Counted from the stretch's first letter, positions 13,690 to 25,987 are shown. The stretch is 64,000 bases of DNA from Salvator merianae (GCA_003586115.2 QVOM02000073.1:30021298-30085297), one strand, 5' to 3'. Made by a program: numbers and translations. The notes: generated from the sequence alone by a model not told the origin.

Positions 13690-14005
13690 GGATTGCACAC
13701 AGAGCAAAGGGTTATAGGACATGCTTCTTTCTGGCAGTCACGTTCCATTTTCCTTTTTTTAAAAAAGAGAAAAGTGCTCTTCTGCTTCTTTGCACTCTCT
13801 CTACCTGCTGCATGTCATCTAGGGAGCAAAGTAATCCTCAGTAGGAATGGGAGATGGGTAAGGGATTTGGGTTTCACACACAGTGCAAAGCGCTGTAGGA
13901 CCTGCTTTCTTTCGGCAGCCACGTTCCACTTTAAAAAAAAAAGAGAGAGAGAAAGAGAAAAGCGCTCTTCTGCTCCTTCACATTCTCTCTGCCTGTCAGG
14001 GCTCA
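13690..14005 (+). repeat. Diverged tandem duplication, about 185-bp period
   Basis: The block at about 13695-13800 (CACACAGAGCAAAGGGTTATAG..., CTTCTTTCTGGCAG, CACGTTCCA, A-rich run, AGTGCTCTTCTGCT) recurs at about 13876-13990 (CACACAGTGCAAAGCGCTGTAG..., CTTTCTTTCGGCAG, CACGTTCCA, A-rich run, AGCGCTCTTCTGCT). The order of words is conserved and the copies differ by substitutions and by the length of the A/GA run. Long open frames across both strands exist, but none carries a motif I recognise. Confidence 0.6.
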
Positions 14006-16012
14006 CTTCCCTGTATTGTCTCTGGAAAGACTTCCCCCTGCCCCTACCCAGAGAAGGAAACACACAGATTTTTTTATTTTTTTTTAATAAGGTAGTTTTG
14101 CGCAAATGTGTAAATGCAGAATTACACATATAAAATGAACAGAGGGTTTCTGTGCAAATCTCAGTGTGTGCATAACCATGGTCATCTGGGGAATGGACTA
14201 TTTGTGCGACCGTCAGTGAAGTTGCTGAATCGAGCCACCGTGGGTCAACTGTTATGTTTTGCTAACATGCTCAATAATTCATTTTCCTTTGGTTATTAGC
14301 TGCTAACAAGTAGCCATTTTGGTATGAAATGCATACCCAGCTGAAGTTCAGTTTACCTTGTGAAAATGGGCAATGATTGGCTTATGCCTGGCACCAGCAA
14401 TGACATGACCCTGGGAATCTCCCTCCATTATTCTTTGACCATGGGGTAACAAGCGCTGATTGACAGCCTATACTATACGAGTCTTTAACAGTTGTGGTAC
14501 ACCCCACTTTGGTGCAGAATTTCAAGCTTCCTCCATTTCAGGACCTGGATGACAGTAGCCCCTTCCTGTGCATCAGTGAAGTGTAGCAATGAAATGGAGT
14601 CCGATCTGAAAGCCAACATTGCAGCCTTAATTTCACAGCACTATCTTGCTACAATGCTGTACATACAGGGAGGAAATTAGGCCAGGAAAGGGAGGAATAC
14701 AATGTTATAGGTTCCAGATGCAATGTGTCCCTAAAAGGCAGCAAGCTTGAAATGAATAGCTGTACATAAAGATGCACATCTTTCACCACCGTTCCATAAT
14801 TTCCCCTTCCTCTCTTCATTTGACATAGCCAACAGCCAAGTGCACCTACACAAAATGGCTGAACGGCATGGACTGGCTGCTGTCATTGGAAGGGTAGCAA
14901 TGACATGGAACTCCCTGCACCAGAGCAATTCTGCATGTTCCACCCATAGAGACATATAGATCCTAGAAGTCCAAAGTGAGTAGAGTGGTAGCGCACAATG
15001 GGTATGACCTGACGTCCAATCCATACTATATTTGACCAATCCAAGGATTTCTTTAGAAAGATGTTAAAAATCTTACCACCTAATCACTTCCAGAACATAC
15101 CAGCTGTCAGAAGGAAGGATATAGTGGGGACTTTAAAACATGGGAAAAGGGGGACAGAGGCAGGGACTTTCTAGATGAAGCAGAATATGTTAGAGTGATG
15201 AAAGAAGAGTGATAGGGAATTAATGGATGGAGAGGATAAAAGTGGCCGAAAGAAGTGGAAGGAAAGAGGAAAGTATTTTAAATGCAGACCAGAATAACTA
15301 AATACCTCAACAATGGAAGAGTTTTGTTTAGAGTTTGAAACAGACCCTTGTTTATGAACTGTTTTGTTCAGACATTGGAACATCCTGTTCAGAGTTGCAA
15401 TGTTTTTCATACTTCTAAAATAAGTTATTGGCCTCTTTAACAAGTTTAGAAAAGGCATCGTATTCCCTTACCTCTTCTCCATAGTGTCTCTAGGCTTTCC
15501 TTTTTCCCAAATGTATCTTTTTTTTCCTGAGAAAAGAAGTCAAGCAAAGCAGATCAAATTGGCTGGATTGGCAGTTGATACCCCTTTAGTCATTTCCAGA
15601 AATTCTCCTGGGCATTTTAAAATACTTGGGGCATCTCATCAGCTACTTAACTGCTTCTGAATTGTTCGTTCTTCATGCAAACAAGTTCCTCCCTCCTTTT
15701 CTTCTTCACTAGATATTATCATCTGGTTTTGGAAAGGGACTTAGGGAAAAGCAAAAAAAAAATGTCAACAGCTGTAATATAAATTGCAAAACTCAATTGG
15801 ATTTTTAAATTAATTTAAAATAATCTTACTTTCATTCTTCAGACACCAGATATCTTGATATTTATATTTTTTCCATATGTGCTGCTACCAGCTTACATGC
15901 ATAAGCTCATTCACCTTTCCCTTATACTTGAATCATTTAAGAAAACCCTTGAGAAAAACACTGCTGTTTTTCCTAATTCTGCTCCATAATTTGTTTTGCA
16001 AAAACTTTTTTT

Positions 16013-16032
16013 AGTGTGTGTGTGTGTGTGTG
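16013..16032 (+). repeat. (GT)n microsatellite
   Basis: About ten GT units. Confidence 0.9.
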
Positions 16033-16139
16033 CAGAACACATGATATTTCTGGTTTGAAAGAGACACAAAATGTTTCTCCTTCTCCAGTCCTCCTCTATG
16101 ATCAAATGTGGGATTAGTAACAAAACCTAATTGGATCCA

Positions 16140-16455
16140 TAACAAAATTGAAGGGGTGTCGATCAAATTTGCAGATAATATGGCAAAATGTAAAGTCCTC
16201 TATCTAGGCAAGAAAAATTGAAGGAACAATTACAGAATGCGACAAATCAGGCTTAGCAGCAGAATTTGTCGAAAGGATCTTGGGGTACTAGTAGATCACA
16301 TGCTAAATATGACTCAGCAGTGCAACACAACCACAAAGAAGGGATGAAGTTGAGGAGCAGAATTAAGAGGAGCAGAGTTCCTGGAGTACAAGAGGTTATT
16401 ATCCCAGTCTACCCTGGTCAGGTCTTATTTGGCACACTGTATCTAGGGGCTTTTT
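16140..16455 (+). mobile_element. CR1-type LINE fragment, ORF2 C-terminal part
   Basis: Frame-broken translations follow the CR1 ORF2 region after the RT active site: IKFADN, KCKVLYLGKKN, KDLGVLVDHMLNMTQQCN and EVIIPVYPG...LVRSYLAHC, in that order. The piece stops abruptly near 16450, where a run beginning GGGGCTTTTTTGCACTG starts. Several indels and stops show it is inactive. Confidence 0.75.
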
Positions 16456-16699
16456 TGCACTGAAAGGAATGCGATTGAATTCAGTGGGTCTGAAACAGCC
16501 AAGCCTGCTGATTCTGACCACAGAGAAGCGTGGGCTGAATCAGTGCTGTCTGCACGATAGTGCTGGTCCAGAGCAGCCCTTGTTGTGTCCTCAAATTTTG
16601 CATGCGATTCAAGGCCGAGCTCTGAATTCTCCAAAGGCTAGAAACAATATATTGTACTCCAGGTACTGCTAGAAAAATTCTGATCATCTGTCAATATTA

Positions 16700-17044
16700 G
16701 GGATGTGCAAAGTTCTATTCTCATTTGAAAGTTACATTGAATAGTTCATGTTCACAGATGTTCGCATCAAACGCAACCTGTGGTTGCCCGGAAATCCAAA
16801 CATCTGATAAAACTGAACTAGTTTCCCACTTGCAAGCATGAACAATTTGAACGTTTGTTGTTTTGCTGTGTTTTTGCCCTTGAAAAGGGCTTTTTTAATG
16901 AAAAAACGATGTTTTTTTCTTTTTGAACCAGTGTGAAATCGAATGCAAACAACCATTTGTTTGATTAAATGGTTTGATGACAAACCAAACAGGTGTTTGA
17001 TTTGACAGTGAACCAAAAACATGGATTTCATTTGTGCACATCCC
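16700..17044. mobile_element. TA-flanked TIR element, type copy of the family
   Basis: The ends are GGGATGTGCAAAG and TTTGTGCACATCCC, a clear terminal inverted repeat. TA lies immediately outside at 16698-16699 and 17045-17046. The 345-bp interior is rich in inverted words (TTTGAAC, GTTTGAT, CAAACCA) and encodes nothing. TA target duplications are typical of Tc1/mariner-type transposition, but I do not recognise the TIR as a named family. Confidence 0.65.
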
Positions 17045-17289
17045 TAGTTAATACTATCCTTGTTTGCTAGGACTTATGGGAGTTGTAGTCCAACAGTATT
17101 TGGAGGAAACTATGCTGGTTAATCAACATTATAGTATGGAAAAGAATGTCCTGAAGTACAGAAGGACTTTAATATTTCACATTTTTATACGCATGTGAAC
17201 TTCATATTTTTTGTTTGTTTTTGTGATCCTTCCAGTCATTGTCTGTGATGAAATACTATGAGGAAGAATGACCATAAGGCAAGTGCAGA

Positions 17290-17600
17290 TTTATATATGT
17301 AAGAAGACGGTCTTTTCTGTAGTGGCACCTAGACTCTGGAGCAGCGTCCTTCTTGAGATTCATTAGGTGCCTACATTATATTGTTTTCAGCATCTGGTTA
17401 AAACATACCTCTTCACCCAGGCCTCTGATGTGGAGCTTATTCTGAGTGCTTTTCTGCCAGGAAGGGAGGGTGAGTTAAGTATTTATTTTAAGTATAGTTT
17501 ACGTGACAATATTTATTGTTGTTGTTCTTGTTGTTGTGACCCACCCTGGGATATCTGGGTGAAGGGCAGGATATAAATTCTTAAATAAAGTAAAAGTATG
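17290..17600 (+). mobile_element. L2 3' end: C-terminus and 3' UTR
   Basis: The first part translates in pieces to the conserved L2 C-terminal region (GRSFL.VAPRLWSS followed by FQHLVKTYLFTQA). The 3' UTR then ends in GACCCACCCTGGGATATC...GGGCAGGATATAAATTC and a short TTAAATAAAG tail, typical of squamate L2 ends. A GTT microsatellite is embedded near 17513-17535. Confidence 0.75.
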
Positions 17601-18073
17601 GTTCAAATTGCATCCAGTTTTTGCCAGAGTTACCACTTTATAGATGATTATGACGATAAAATATAGAGTCAAAAATTATGCTTACCAGAATTATGCTTAG
17701 AAAACTATGCCTGCAACACCAGTCTGTTGAAAATTATCATACAAGTATTGCAAGAAGCACTTTCACTGTGGTATTTTTTAATCATTTTTGATTATCGGAA
17801 TAAAGCAAGTCACTTTCATGCCTTCTTTCTAGGATCAGTTTTCCACATAACATTTTAAAATCAGCAGCTGTGGAGAATGAAGCAGAGGCAATATATTTAG
17901 GATTTATTAGCAGATTTCATACTGTGTCTGAGAAGATCTCAAATGAAAAATTAATTTAGATTGCAGAAGCGTCAGGAAGCCTGAAAGCTGCCTAGGATAT
18001 AATAAACAATTGTATCATGATTGTTGTGGCTATGTGTTAAGCCAGGAAGCATGTGTGATAAGTTCTCAAGATT

Positions 18074-18236
18074 TCAGGGAAAGGGAAAGGCTATATAGCT
18101 CAATGATAGGCCACATGCTCTGCATGCAAAAAGTTCAATCTCTAGTAATTCCAGATAGGCATAGTGAAGACTTCTATCTTAAGAATTCCTGCCTCATTGA
18201 GCTGTGTGGACCAACTGCCTAATAAGACAGCATCCA
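18074..18236 (+). mobile_element. tRNA-derived SINE
   Basis: AGCTCAATGATAGG...CACATGCTCTGCATGC...AAAAGTTCAATCTCTAG is a degraded tRNA-like head with box A- and box B-like segments. It is followed by the body GATAGGCATAGTGAAGACTTCT...CTGCC...GACCAACTG that I recognise from abundant squamate SINEs. It ends near ACAGCATCC. It is not a functional tRNA. Confidence 0.65.
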
Positions 18237-19332
18237 ACAGTACAAAGTGGTTGGATAACATGCATGCCATTATAGTGTGGACAGAGTAGAAAAATCCATT
18301 TTAAAGAAGTCAAAATTCTGCAAAAAGACACTGAAGAGAGATTGGAAGCATAAGCAGTAAATAACAGCATACTAGTCATTTGGGGGAAAGCAGACTAATG
18401 CTACTATAGGAAATTATTGGGAAGTAAAAATCGAGAAAGTGATAATGCTGAGACTTCAAGGCTGATAGTAGAAAGCAAATTAAATATGAGTCTGCAAGGT
18501 GAAATGGTTGCTAAATCAGCTAGCGGTGATCTGAGCTGCATGCAGAAGAGCAATTGGTTTTGAGACGTGTATCTAATGTTTCTTTTTCCTGTATGATTGT
18601 GCTTCAACCACATGGGGAATACAGTAATACTATATTCTGATCAGGGCATCTCACTGCAGAATGATATTAATACAAATCAGAGACGACAAAGAAGAAAGCA
18701 CCAGAGAAAAACAGCAAGTTGAAGGAAAATTCTTAAGTTGGAATCTGAAAAAAATAAATAAAAAAAATCCAAAGCATGCTCACTTACACGTTAATTGCTT
18801 ATTGGGGAGAGGCCGATATTAAGCATCCCAGAGAATCTGATTGGAAATTCAGAAATGTTAACAAAAATGGTACTATTTAAACAAAACATAGTAGTGGAAG
18901 GGGCAGGTTTACCATCCAGTATGATGCTGCTACTGCTGGAAGTTACTTCTGTTGATATACCCACCTAAACAGTTGCTCTGTAATTAGAACACACAAGGAG
19001 CTCAAGATGACATGCAAGGTTCTCTCCATATAGGATTCCCTCTTCACTGCTATTTTATTCCCAGGAAGGCAGGGACAGGGCTCTGATTGGAACTCCCATT
19101 TGGTCTCTCTGAACTCAATTTGAAACACTCCCTCTGCTATCTCACTAGTTTTGTCACACGGGTCACCATTGTTAGATGGCCCCTGGAATATCTGGACCTT
19201 GGTCCACACATTGGCATAGGCTAACTTCGTTCAGCAGGTTTATTCATTTCAGATTTCTGCACCAATGTGTAGTGCTAGCAAGGCAACGTTCTCTGAGTAA
19301 TCACATGCCTAATTCATGTGAAAAGGAGAGTA

Positions 19333-19790
19333 GGTCTGTGTCCAGACAGGGCCTAAATCCCAGGATTACGCCTGGGCTATATTGGGATTGCAAGACACAC
19401 CCAAGGATACAGGGTATAGGAGTGAAATCCCAGTTCATTGTTATTCTGGGAAAATCAGCTCCTGAAATAGTGATATGGCTTACCTTGTCTGGATGCTTTC
19501 TTCCAAGATCCTTGTTGAAGAAAATGCTCAGCGCACATGTGGGGGAGTGAAACTGGGCCAAAAATGTCCACGGTGCATGCATAGATGTCAGCACTTTGCA
19601 CTTCCAAATATTATGTTGCCATCGATATACCCAGAAGTACCCATTGCACTATCATGGGAGCAGTACCAGACAGAGGTAAGGGCCTGGCTTGCTGCACAAT
19701 TTTGCCTTTCCATCTGGCAGGAACAATGACAGGAAATTGCAGGATCTAAACAAGATCCCACATTTTCTTCTTGTCGTCTGGAGGCAGCCC
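19333..19790. mobile_element. TIR element with TCCAGAC ends
   Basis: The left end GGTCTGTGTCCAGACAGGGC and the reverse complement of the right end, GGGCTGCCTCCAGACGAC, are inverted repeats. The right-end interior (reverse complement AAGAAAATGTGGGATCTTGTTTA) closely matches the interior next to the end at 50457, so the two belong to one family. No target duplication was obvious. No recognisable transposase is encoded. Confidence 0.5.
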
Positions 19791-20284
19791 AGAACCAAAC
19801 TTCTAAAAGGAAGCATAACTCCAGAAAAACAACAAGCTGATTGGTGGTGATTCCAGCTCTTACACTGACTTGTCTCTCTTGCCAACTTGTGCAGGAATTT
19901 CTTAATAGGAATAGTTAAAACTGAACATGGAGACAGTGCCAAGGTATAGTTACCATTGTGCAAGACCAGTTTTTTTTTCCAGGCACCAAAAAATAAAAGG
20001 AGGTTCATTGTAGAGAATTTGACTGGTTTCTGTGCTTGATGCTTGTTACTGCACTCGATGTTTGTTACTGCACTCTGTCTCAGTCCAGCTGATGTGAAAG
20101 GGTCTGTCTTCCTTTCTTTGCCAAGAATCTTTTCACCAAAATTATGCCTCAAAGTTCTTATTTCTTAAATTGCTTTATGAAACCAGATACATTGCTTATA
20201 ATACTCATGGTCTCAGTAGTTTCCTTCTGCTCTTCCATGATACCCACTAAGGCAAGCAAATCCACTCCCAGAGAGTGGCTTCCA

Positions 20285-20565
20285 CCTGAAGCCTAGCTTT
20301 AAGAAACAGTTACATAAATTTATGGAGGACAGCTGTATCAATGGCTGTTAGAATTGATGCTTAAGTTCCACCTCCAGGCTGGAGAGTTGGGCAGGATGCC
20401 TCTAAAAGTCATTTGTAGGGATTCAAGAGCAGGTGAGGGATTTGTTTATGTCTTCTGCTTGAGATGTCTAGAAGCAATTGGTGGGCCACTGTGTGAGATA
20501 GGATGCTTCTCTAGATCAGCTATGGCCTGATCCAAAGGGTTCATCTTATATTATGCTTTAAGTGT
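20285..20565 (+). mobile_element. CR1-like LINE 3' UTR end
   Basis: GGTGGGCCACTGTGTGAGATAGG...CTAGATCAGCTATGGCCTGATCCA...TTATATTATGC is the plus-strand form of the 3' end seen in reverse at 39784 and 43977. The octamer-like tail (TTATGTTC) is degraded here to TTATATTATGC. Confidence 0.6.
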
Positions 20566-21738
20566 CATACACTATCCCCATTGTGCTCATTGCCATAAAG
20601 ATAGCCAAAGAGTTCTTTATCCTACCCCCTGATTTCTGGAATAGATGTAGAGCACAATGTATGCTTCTGCATGTGACAGAAGCAAGTTCTGGTTGCCCCA
20701 CTTACTGTGTGTGGACACAGCCCAGTTTTTCACTCACTCTGGTTCTCAGAAATGGCAATTCCTAAAGATCAGTGCACCGCAAAGTCTCTGAGGGTAATTG
20801 GTTGCCTCTGACCTAAGGCAATCAAAACTATGCAGTAAACTAGTAGGTAGCTCAGTCAGGAAATCTGCTTCATGGAGATTACTGTGTGAATCCAAAAGCA
20901 ATCAAGCTAATACTGGGTCTCTCTGGGTGATCTTTAGCTTGCTCCTTCAGTCATAAGCTGAGCCTGATAATGGTTAATGGCATTGCTGAATAATCTCATC
21001 ACAGTTTCCAGTGCCACCAGTTTTTTAGGGGAATGAGTCATTTCTCAAACCCAGCAGACATTTCACTTTTGACCATTGAGCACCCCACCATTTTGCTTGT
21101 TGCTTTTAAGTTACTTGTTCTTACTACCGCTTGGGTTTCATGGACTACTGACATGTGTTTTCTTGTATGCTGCCAATTGGAAATTTGAGTTATAAATCCA
21201 GGACTAACTAATTTGCCTCTGATTAACGTTGGATTATAGTCAAAACATGTTTGACAGTGCATTGTACAGTTCTAAAACCAGGAGACCTGATTGACATTTG
21301 ACCTTGGAAGCTTGAGTTTTAGTACTTATTGCTACTATGGACCATTTATGAGCTATTTTTGGTGGATAATTTATTGAGTATGGACATCATATTCACTGGG
21401 ATATAAGAAAGATTATATGTGTTTACTGATAGAATTTTTTATAGAGAGATCTTTAAAACTGAGTCTTAATGCTGTATTAAATTTGTTAAACTATGGAGTT
21501 TTTATCTTTTCCCATTCTAATAGGTTTGGGGGGGTTGTTTTTATATTGCAAATGACATATTGACATTAAGTGGTCACCCAATAACAGCATCTCTGTCTTG
21601 TATAGACTGAATTCCAGTTGAACATGAGCTAACAATCTGAAGGAGCAGTTTAAGAATTATTCTGCACTGACCAGTATACCAGACCACCAAACTTACTGGC
21701 AGCCTCCCTTCCACATGCTGGTGCAGTCTAAGGGGAGT

Positions 21739-21918
21739 GCCACCCTCTGCACTGGGCCTTATTCTGGATTATATACTGGAATAGGGACCTGGTAGCCACA
21801 TGCTAGTGTAAACTACAGCAGGTCCTGGGCAGCACTTTCCATAGCCTGCACCAGCATGTGGATGGCAGGTCCCTATTCCGAGATATATTCTGAAATAAGG
21901 CCCAGTGCAGAAAGGGCC
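21739..21918. mobile_element. TIR element, GGCCCTTTCTGCACTGGGC family
   Basis: The right end reads AAATAAGGCCCAGTGCAGAAAGGGCC and the left end CTCTGCACTGGGCCTTATTCTGG, an inverted repeat of at least 20 positions. A second inner inverted pair (CACATGCTAGTG/CACCAGCATGTGG) makes the 180-bp element nearly palindromic. It is a nonautonomous DNA transposon by structure. Siblings lie at 25988, 27138, 33140 and 52530. Confidence 0.65.
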
Positions 21919-22227
21919 TCTGTGTAGTGTACACTCTGTGATAGTGTACCAAGGTGTCCTCGGCCTTTGTAACTTTTGGAGGCTCTCCTACATTGGTTCC
22001 GAAGCTGGTACAAGCTTTGGAGTTGGTTCAGGGGCTGGAGTGGGACAGGCTATTCTAGTGTGGATGGCCTTGTTCCAGTCGATGAACCATCCATCCCAGC
22101 AGGCTCCAATCTATTTGGTCTGGTCTACGTGTTCTAGTCTACTAAAGGTAAGTGCAAAAATGCTGTAAAAGGCCAATGCAATCTTGAGGTGTCTCATCAG
22201 ATGCATTTTGTTCTTAGCACTGAGGAA

Positions 22228-22415
22228 TTAGTTACCTTTGATTATTCATCAGAGATTAGACCACATTTAAAATACTGTGTCTAATCCTAGGAACTATGTG
22301 CTAAACTGAAGCAGGTTCCAAGAAAGGCTACTAATACGATAAGGAGGCTAGAGAAGAAGTTTTTCTAAGAACAATTGAAGGAGGTGTGTATATTTAAATT
22401 TAAAAGGAAGGCATG
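22228..22415 (+). mobile_element. CR1-type LINE fragment
   Basis: The segment translates in pieces to RPHLKYCV, then KLKQVPRKATNTIRRLE, then EQLKEVCIFKFKRKAWD. This is the CR1 ORF2 C-terminal order (RPHLEYC; ERVQRRATRMI; LFSLEKRR). It is broken by stops and truncated at both ends. Confidence 0.65.
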
Positions 22416-22504
22416 GGACGAAGGACCAGATTTTTTTGTTGTTGTTCTTGATAGAACGATCAATGGGATAAATTAAAAATAAGAAGATGAAGATGAAGAC
22501 TGGA

Positions 22505-22542
22505 TAGCACAGTGTAAAGGTGAAAGTGTCAGACTAGGAGAA
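22505..22542 (+). mobile_element. SINE head, split from its tail at 22986-23085
   Basis: GTGTAAAGGTGAAAGTGTCAGACTAGGA matches the box A side of the abundant squamate tRNA SINE. The body breaks off at about 22542, and a matching SINE tail appears 440 bases later in the same orientation. Confidence 0.45.
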
Positions 22543-22552
22543 ATTTTGTACT

Positions 22553-22836
22553 GTCAGAATAGCGCAGTGCAAGTGGAGGAAGACTTACTGGCGTCTCCGT
22601 GTAGTAGAGCTATAACACAGAGGTCTGGAGGCAGCATAATCATCCTCACAGAGAAGTTTATTGTAGCTTGGTTTCATAGTAAAAGCAAAGCATTCAGAAA
22701 GCGAGTAGCACCGGATGGAATAATGATAACAGCTATGCAACCTCTAACTATATACAACTATCTACCAATCAGAGATCTGGCACTACTCTGCTGAGCCGGC
22801 ATAACAACGGAGCAAATGTCTCCTTATCTACACTGG
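22553..22836 (-). mobile_element. Candidate solo LTR inserted in a SINE
   Basis: The block begins TGTCAGAATAG and ends TTATCTACA, giving the TG...CA borders expected of an LTR. On the minus strand it shows, in order, a CCAAT-type box (TGATTGGTAG), a TATA-like box (GTATATAG) and an AATAAA signal about 100 bases later. I could not find a convincing 4-6 bp target duplication. The open frames inside have no motif. The call rests on signal order and on the flanking split SINE. Confidence 0.4.
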
Positions 22837-22985
22837 TAATAGTCTAAGCAAACTGGTATTAGATTATGGGCAAAGCATATTACGGTTACTGTGACCTCAG
22901 GATATTCTAACATATACTGGGCCAGCAAACATACTAGGAATTTCCCTTCCACATAATGGTGCATTCTAAGCGAAGCCCTGCCATG

Positions 22986-23085
22986 AAACCTTAAGAACCA
23001 GTTAGTCCCTCCCAGTTTAACCTACCTTACAGGACTATTTTGAGAATAAAATGGCAAGGCAGAGAATAACATTTGCCACCTCAAG
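22986..23085 (+). mobile_element. SINE tail, continuation of 22505-22542
   Basis: CCCAGTTTAACCTACCTTACAGGACTATTTTGAGAATAAAATGGCA follows the SINE consensus segment CTAACCTACCTCACAGGGTTGTTGTGAGGATAAAATGG. With the head at 22505 it suggests one SINE opened by an insertion. Confidence 0.5.
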
Positions 23086-24439
23086 GCCAGTGGACTACCT
23101 GGAGTAGAGAGCAAAGGAACTGCGAGGAAGTGGTACCACGGGTAAGTGTCCTGCTTCTAAAGTGGCAAGTCGCTCGTGGGGCCTATTCCATGGGCCCAGC
23201 ATGACTGCACTTCCAGATGGTTCCATGTGAGATTTTATGGCCATGTAGCAGGATCTATGGCTGCAGAGATGGATATTCATCATTTCAAGCAGCTGGCTAT
23301 TTTGGCCTATAGCTCAGCAGCTGTCCCATTGACAGGCATCACATGGTGCCCCATTCAGCAGAGCAAGTAGGGAGCACTGCCAAGATGCCCTGAGAGTGTA
23401 GAATCCTTCACTCTCCCATTCCTGTGTCTCTGTAACAGAGCGTGTGCAACAGGAATATGCATATGTGTGACCCTGAAGTTATTTGTGCATATTCCTGGCC
23501 TATGTAGAACCCACGGTAGGTGAGATACCACTAAGACTGCAATTGTGAAAACTGACCTCACTGAACATACTATATTACACACACTTTAGCTGATCTGAAG
23601 TGAAACATGTATGAATAAGAGAGGGATTGAACTACCGGAAGTGAAGGGATGCTGCCCAGTTGGTTGTTATGGTCAGTTGTGAGAAAGCTGTGTTTTGAAT
23701 TGTATCCTTTGTTGTCAGTTTTACATTTTTAAGATACAGAAAAGTTCAACCAGTTGTCTTTAAAACCTTAAGCCAGAAGGATCTTAAACAATACTTTAGG
23801 TAACATACCAGGCATTGCTCTCAATTTTTAAAACACAATTACAATTGAAATGGGGGGGAAACCACATCACAGAATAAAGAAAACATTAATATTATATCCT
23901 ACGGGTAGATTTTCTGCATGGTATGTGGGGAATTAGGTGCACAAATCCCATTTATGCTAATGGACCTTGCGTGTCTAATTCCTTATGCACCGCATTGCAA
24001 ATTTACCCCCTAGTGTCTTTTGATGATACAGAAGACCAGCTCAGAGGAAGAGAGAAATGAGTGATTTATTTTATGATCCTGTCAATCATAATGGCAACCA
24101 GAGAAAACTGCAAAGCCAGTTTTAACCTCTGTAGAAACAGCTATTTAGACCATATGTTTTTCTCCTTGCCAGATGTCGTCATTCATCAATTTCTCATTAA
24201 GAAAACAGTACGTGTGTAAAAAACAAAGAAACAAACAAGATGAATGTTTGCTTCATCCATAAAAATTGCAGAAAATCATATCACTTTGCTCAAAGGAGTT
24301 CCTTTCACTTTTGGTGTCAAAAGTGATAAAATTCTCTCCAAGGTGGCATCCAAAGGATGATCTTATACCTGAATGGGTCGCCAACAACCAAGTTATTATT
24401 CTAGAAAGGAGATGAGGAAGGCCAAATACATCAGGAATA

Positions 24440-24485
24440 GGTGTTTTTTTTTATTTTTATTTATTTATTTCTATTTATTTTAAAT
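24440..24485 (-). repeat. T-rich (TTTA)n tract
   Basis: TTTTTATTTTTATTTATTTATTT resembles a reversed (TAAA)n retrotransposon tail, but no element body is recognisable next to it. Confidence 0.5.
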
Positions 24486-25473
24486 GGGCTACATTTCATG
24501 ATTGTAGTTGTTCTGGGACAAACTACTTATAAGGTCAGACTCTGAAGCTTTAAAAATGCACCAGAGAGTATAAAGTACTTGCAAAGTACTTAGTTAGGAA
24601 TGGAGAATTACACCCATCATTGCAGGAATGTTTTTATTGTCTTAGGCATCTGCTAAAATATGGGGCGTCTTCTCCATGATAGGCTTCATCAACAGCACCA
24701 GGACCACTGGAGTCCTGACAATAGAAACAGGACAGCACATTTGATTAATTATAGAGTACCATATAAAGGTTTTTGTTCAGCAATGGCACTGAGATAAAAT
24801 ATATGCTACTTAAGAAAGATTTGTTTAACACTGTAATATCTCTCACTGTCAATGGATCTCCCAGCCCAAAATGCCTTTACAAAGTTGAAAATTAAACAGT
24901 TCGCTACATTATGCTGAGAGGTCATTCACTTATCAACTGATTGTCTAGATCAACTGTGTGGACAGTCACTGAAACATTAGTCATGCTTTTAATTAGCTTA
25001 TATACCAGGGTGGGAAGGTTATAATCATCATCTCAGCTGTCCTTTATGTTGAATATATATATTCTTTAAACAAGAACTATTTGCCTTTTTTTGCTCTCTA
25101 ATAAGTAGGCGAATGCACAGGTAATCTATGAGTATCTCCTGAAAACATTTAACTTTCAGTGGTATGGGTAAAAAAAAAAAAAAATGTAGTTTCTGAATGG
25201 TGGAACTTGTTTTTAAACCCTGCAGCCAAACATTCATGGTATTGGCCTCATTTCTGCAGGCATTCCCCTGGGAGGAATCCTAAAATTGTGAAATTGTACT
25301 ACATCACTCATAGACAAAACAAGAGAACCTGGATTTCCTGGAATGTGTCTATTAACAGAAGCCCAATGAGAAGGGTTATATGAAATGGATGAAGGAACAA
25401 TTGATGCTTAAAAGGCAAACATCCACATTCACTGAGAAACAACTAGATCCGGATGTCACTAACTTGTAACACT

Positions 25474-25524
25474 ATATTTGGATATTCCAGAATATCCATG
25501 CTTTATTTCAGAATATCCAAATAT
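25474..25524. repeat. Perfect 14-bp inverted repeat with third arm
   Basis: ATATTTGGATATTC at 25474-25487 is repeated exactly inverted as GAATATCCAAATAT at 25511-25524. A further GAATATCC at 25490-25497 gives a second possible, tighter pairing. It abuts the start of the R4 remnant. Confidence 0.75.
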
Positions 25525-25987
25525 AATAGAATATGTGGCCCTACTTACCAAACATTCAAATATAATCAAGAGGAAACAGCTATCAAAACTGGAGGCCAAC
25601 AGACTACAAAGAGCATGTCTAAACCACAATAATACAGATGAAATGCAGCCTATTCCCACAGAAGAAAGTAAAAAGACATCATCACCATCACTACTCATGT
25701 TACAACACAGAGCTGCTGAAATAAGAACATTAATTATGAGCAAGCTTGCTACTGTCAACCCTCACACTATATTGCCTAAGCCTAAAATAAAACTACCTTC
25801 AGACACAATACTAGCAGATGCCAATGCATCCATACAAACTATCTCCATTACCACCCTAACTGAAACCAATGAATTAGTATATACAACACCAACAGTGATT
25901 CTAGAGATTTTGACTCCAAGAGGAAGGGCTCAAATGATAACAAACAAACATTTTCTCCTTGGAGCCAAAGACTGGAAGCCAAAATAA

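Noticed and set aside
13693..14133. 146-codon plus-strand frame and 97- and 104-codon minus-strand frames
   Set aside because: They span a diverged tandem repeat with A/GA runs, giving Lys/Arg/Glu-rich text; no homologous motif is visible.
18074..18145. Possible tRNA gene
   Set aside because: Box A/B-like words are degraded and continue into a SINE body; the cloverleaf does not close.
19652..20152. 166-codon minus-strand open frame
   Set aside because: No domain, signal or codon pattern; it overlaps the right end of a TIR element (to 19790) and AT-rich unique DNA.
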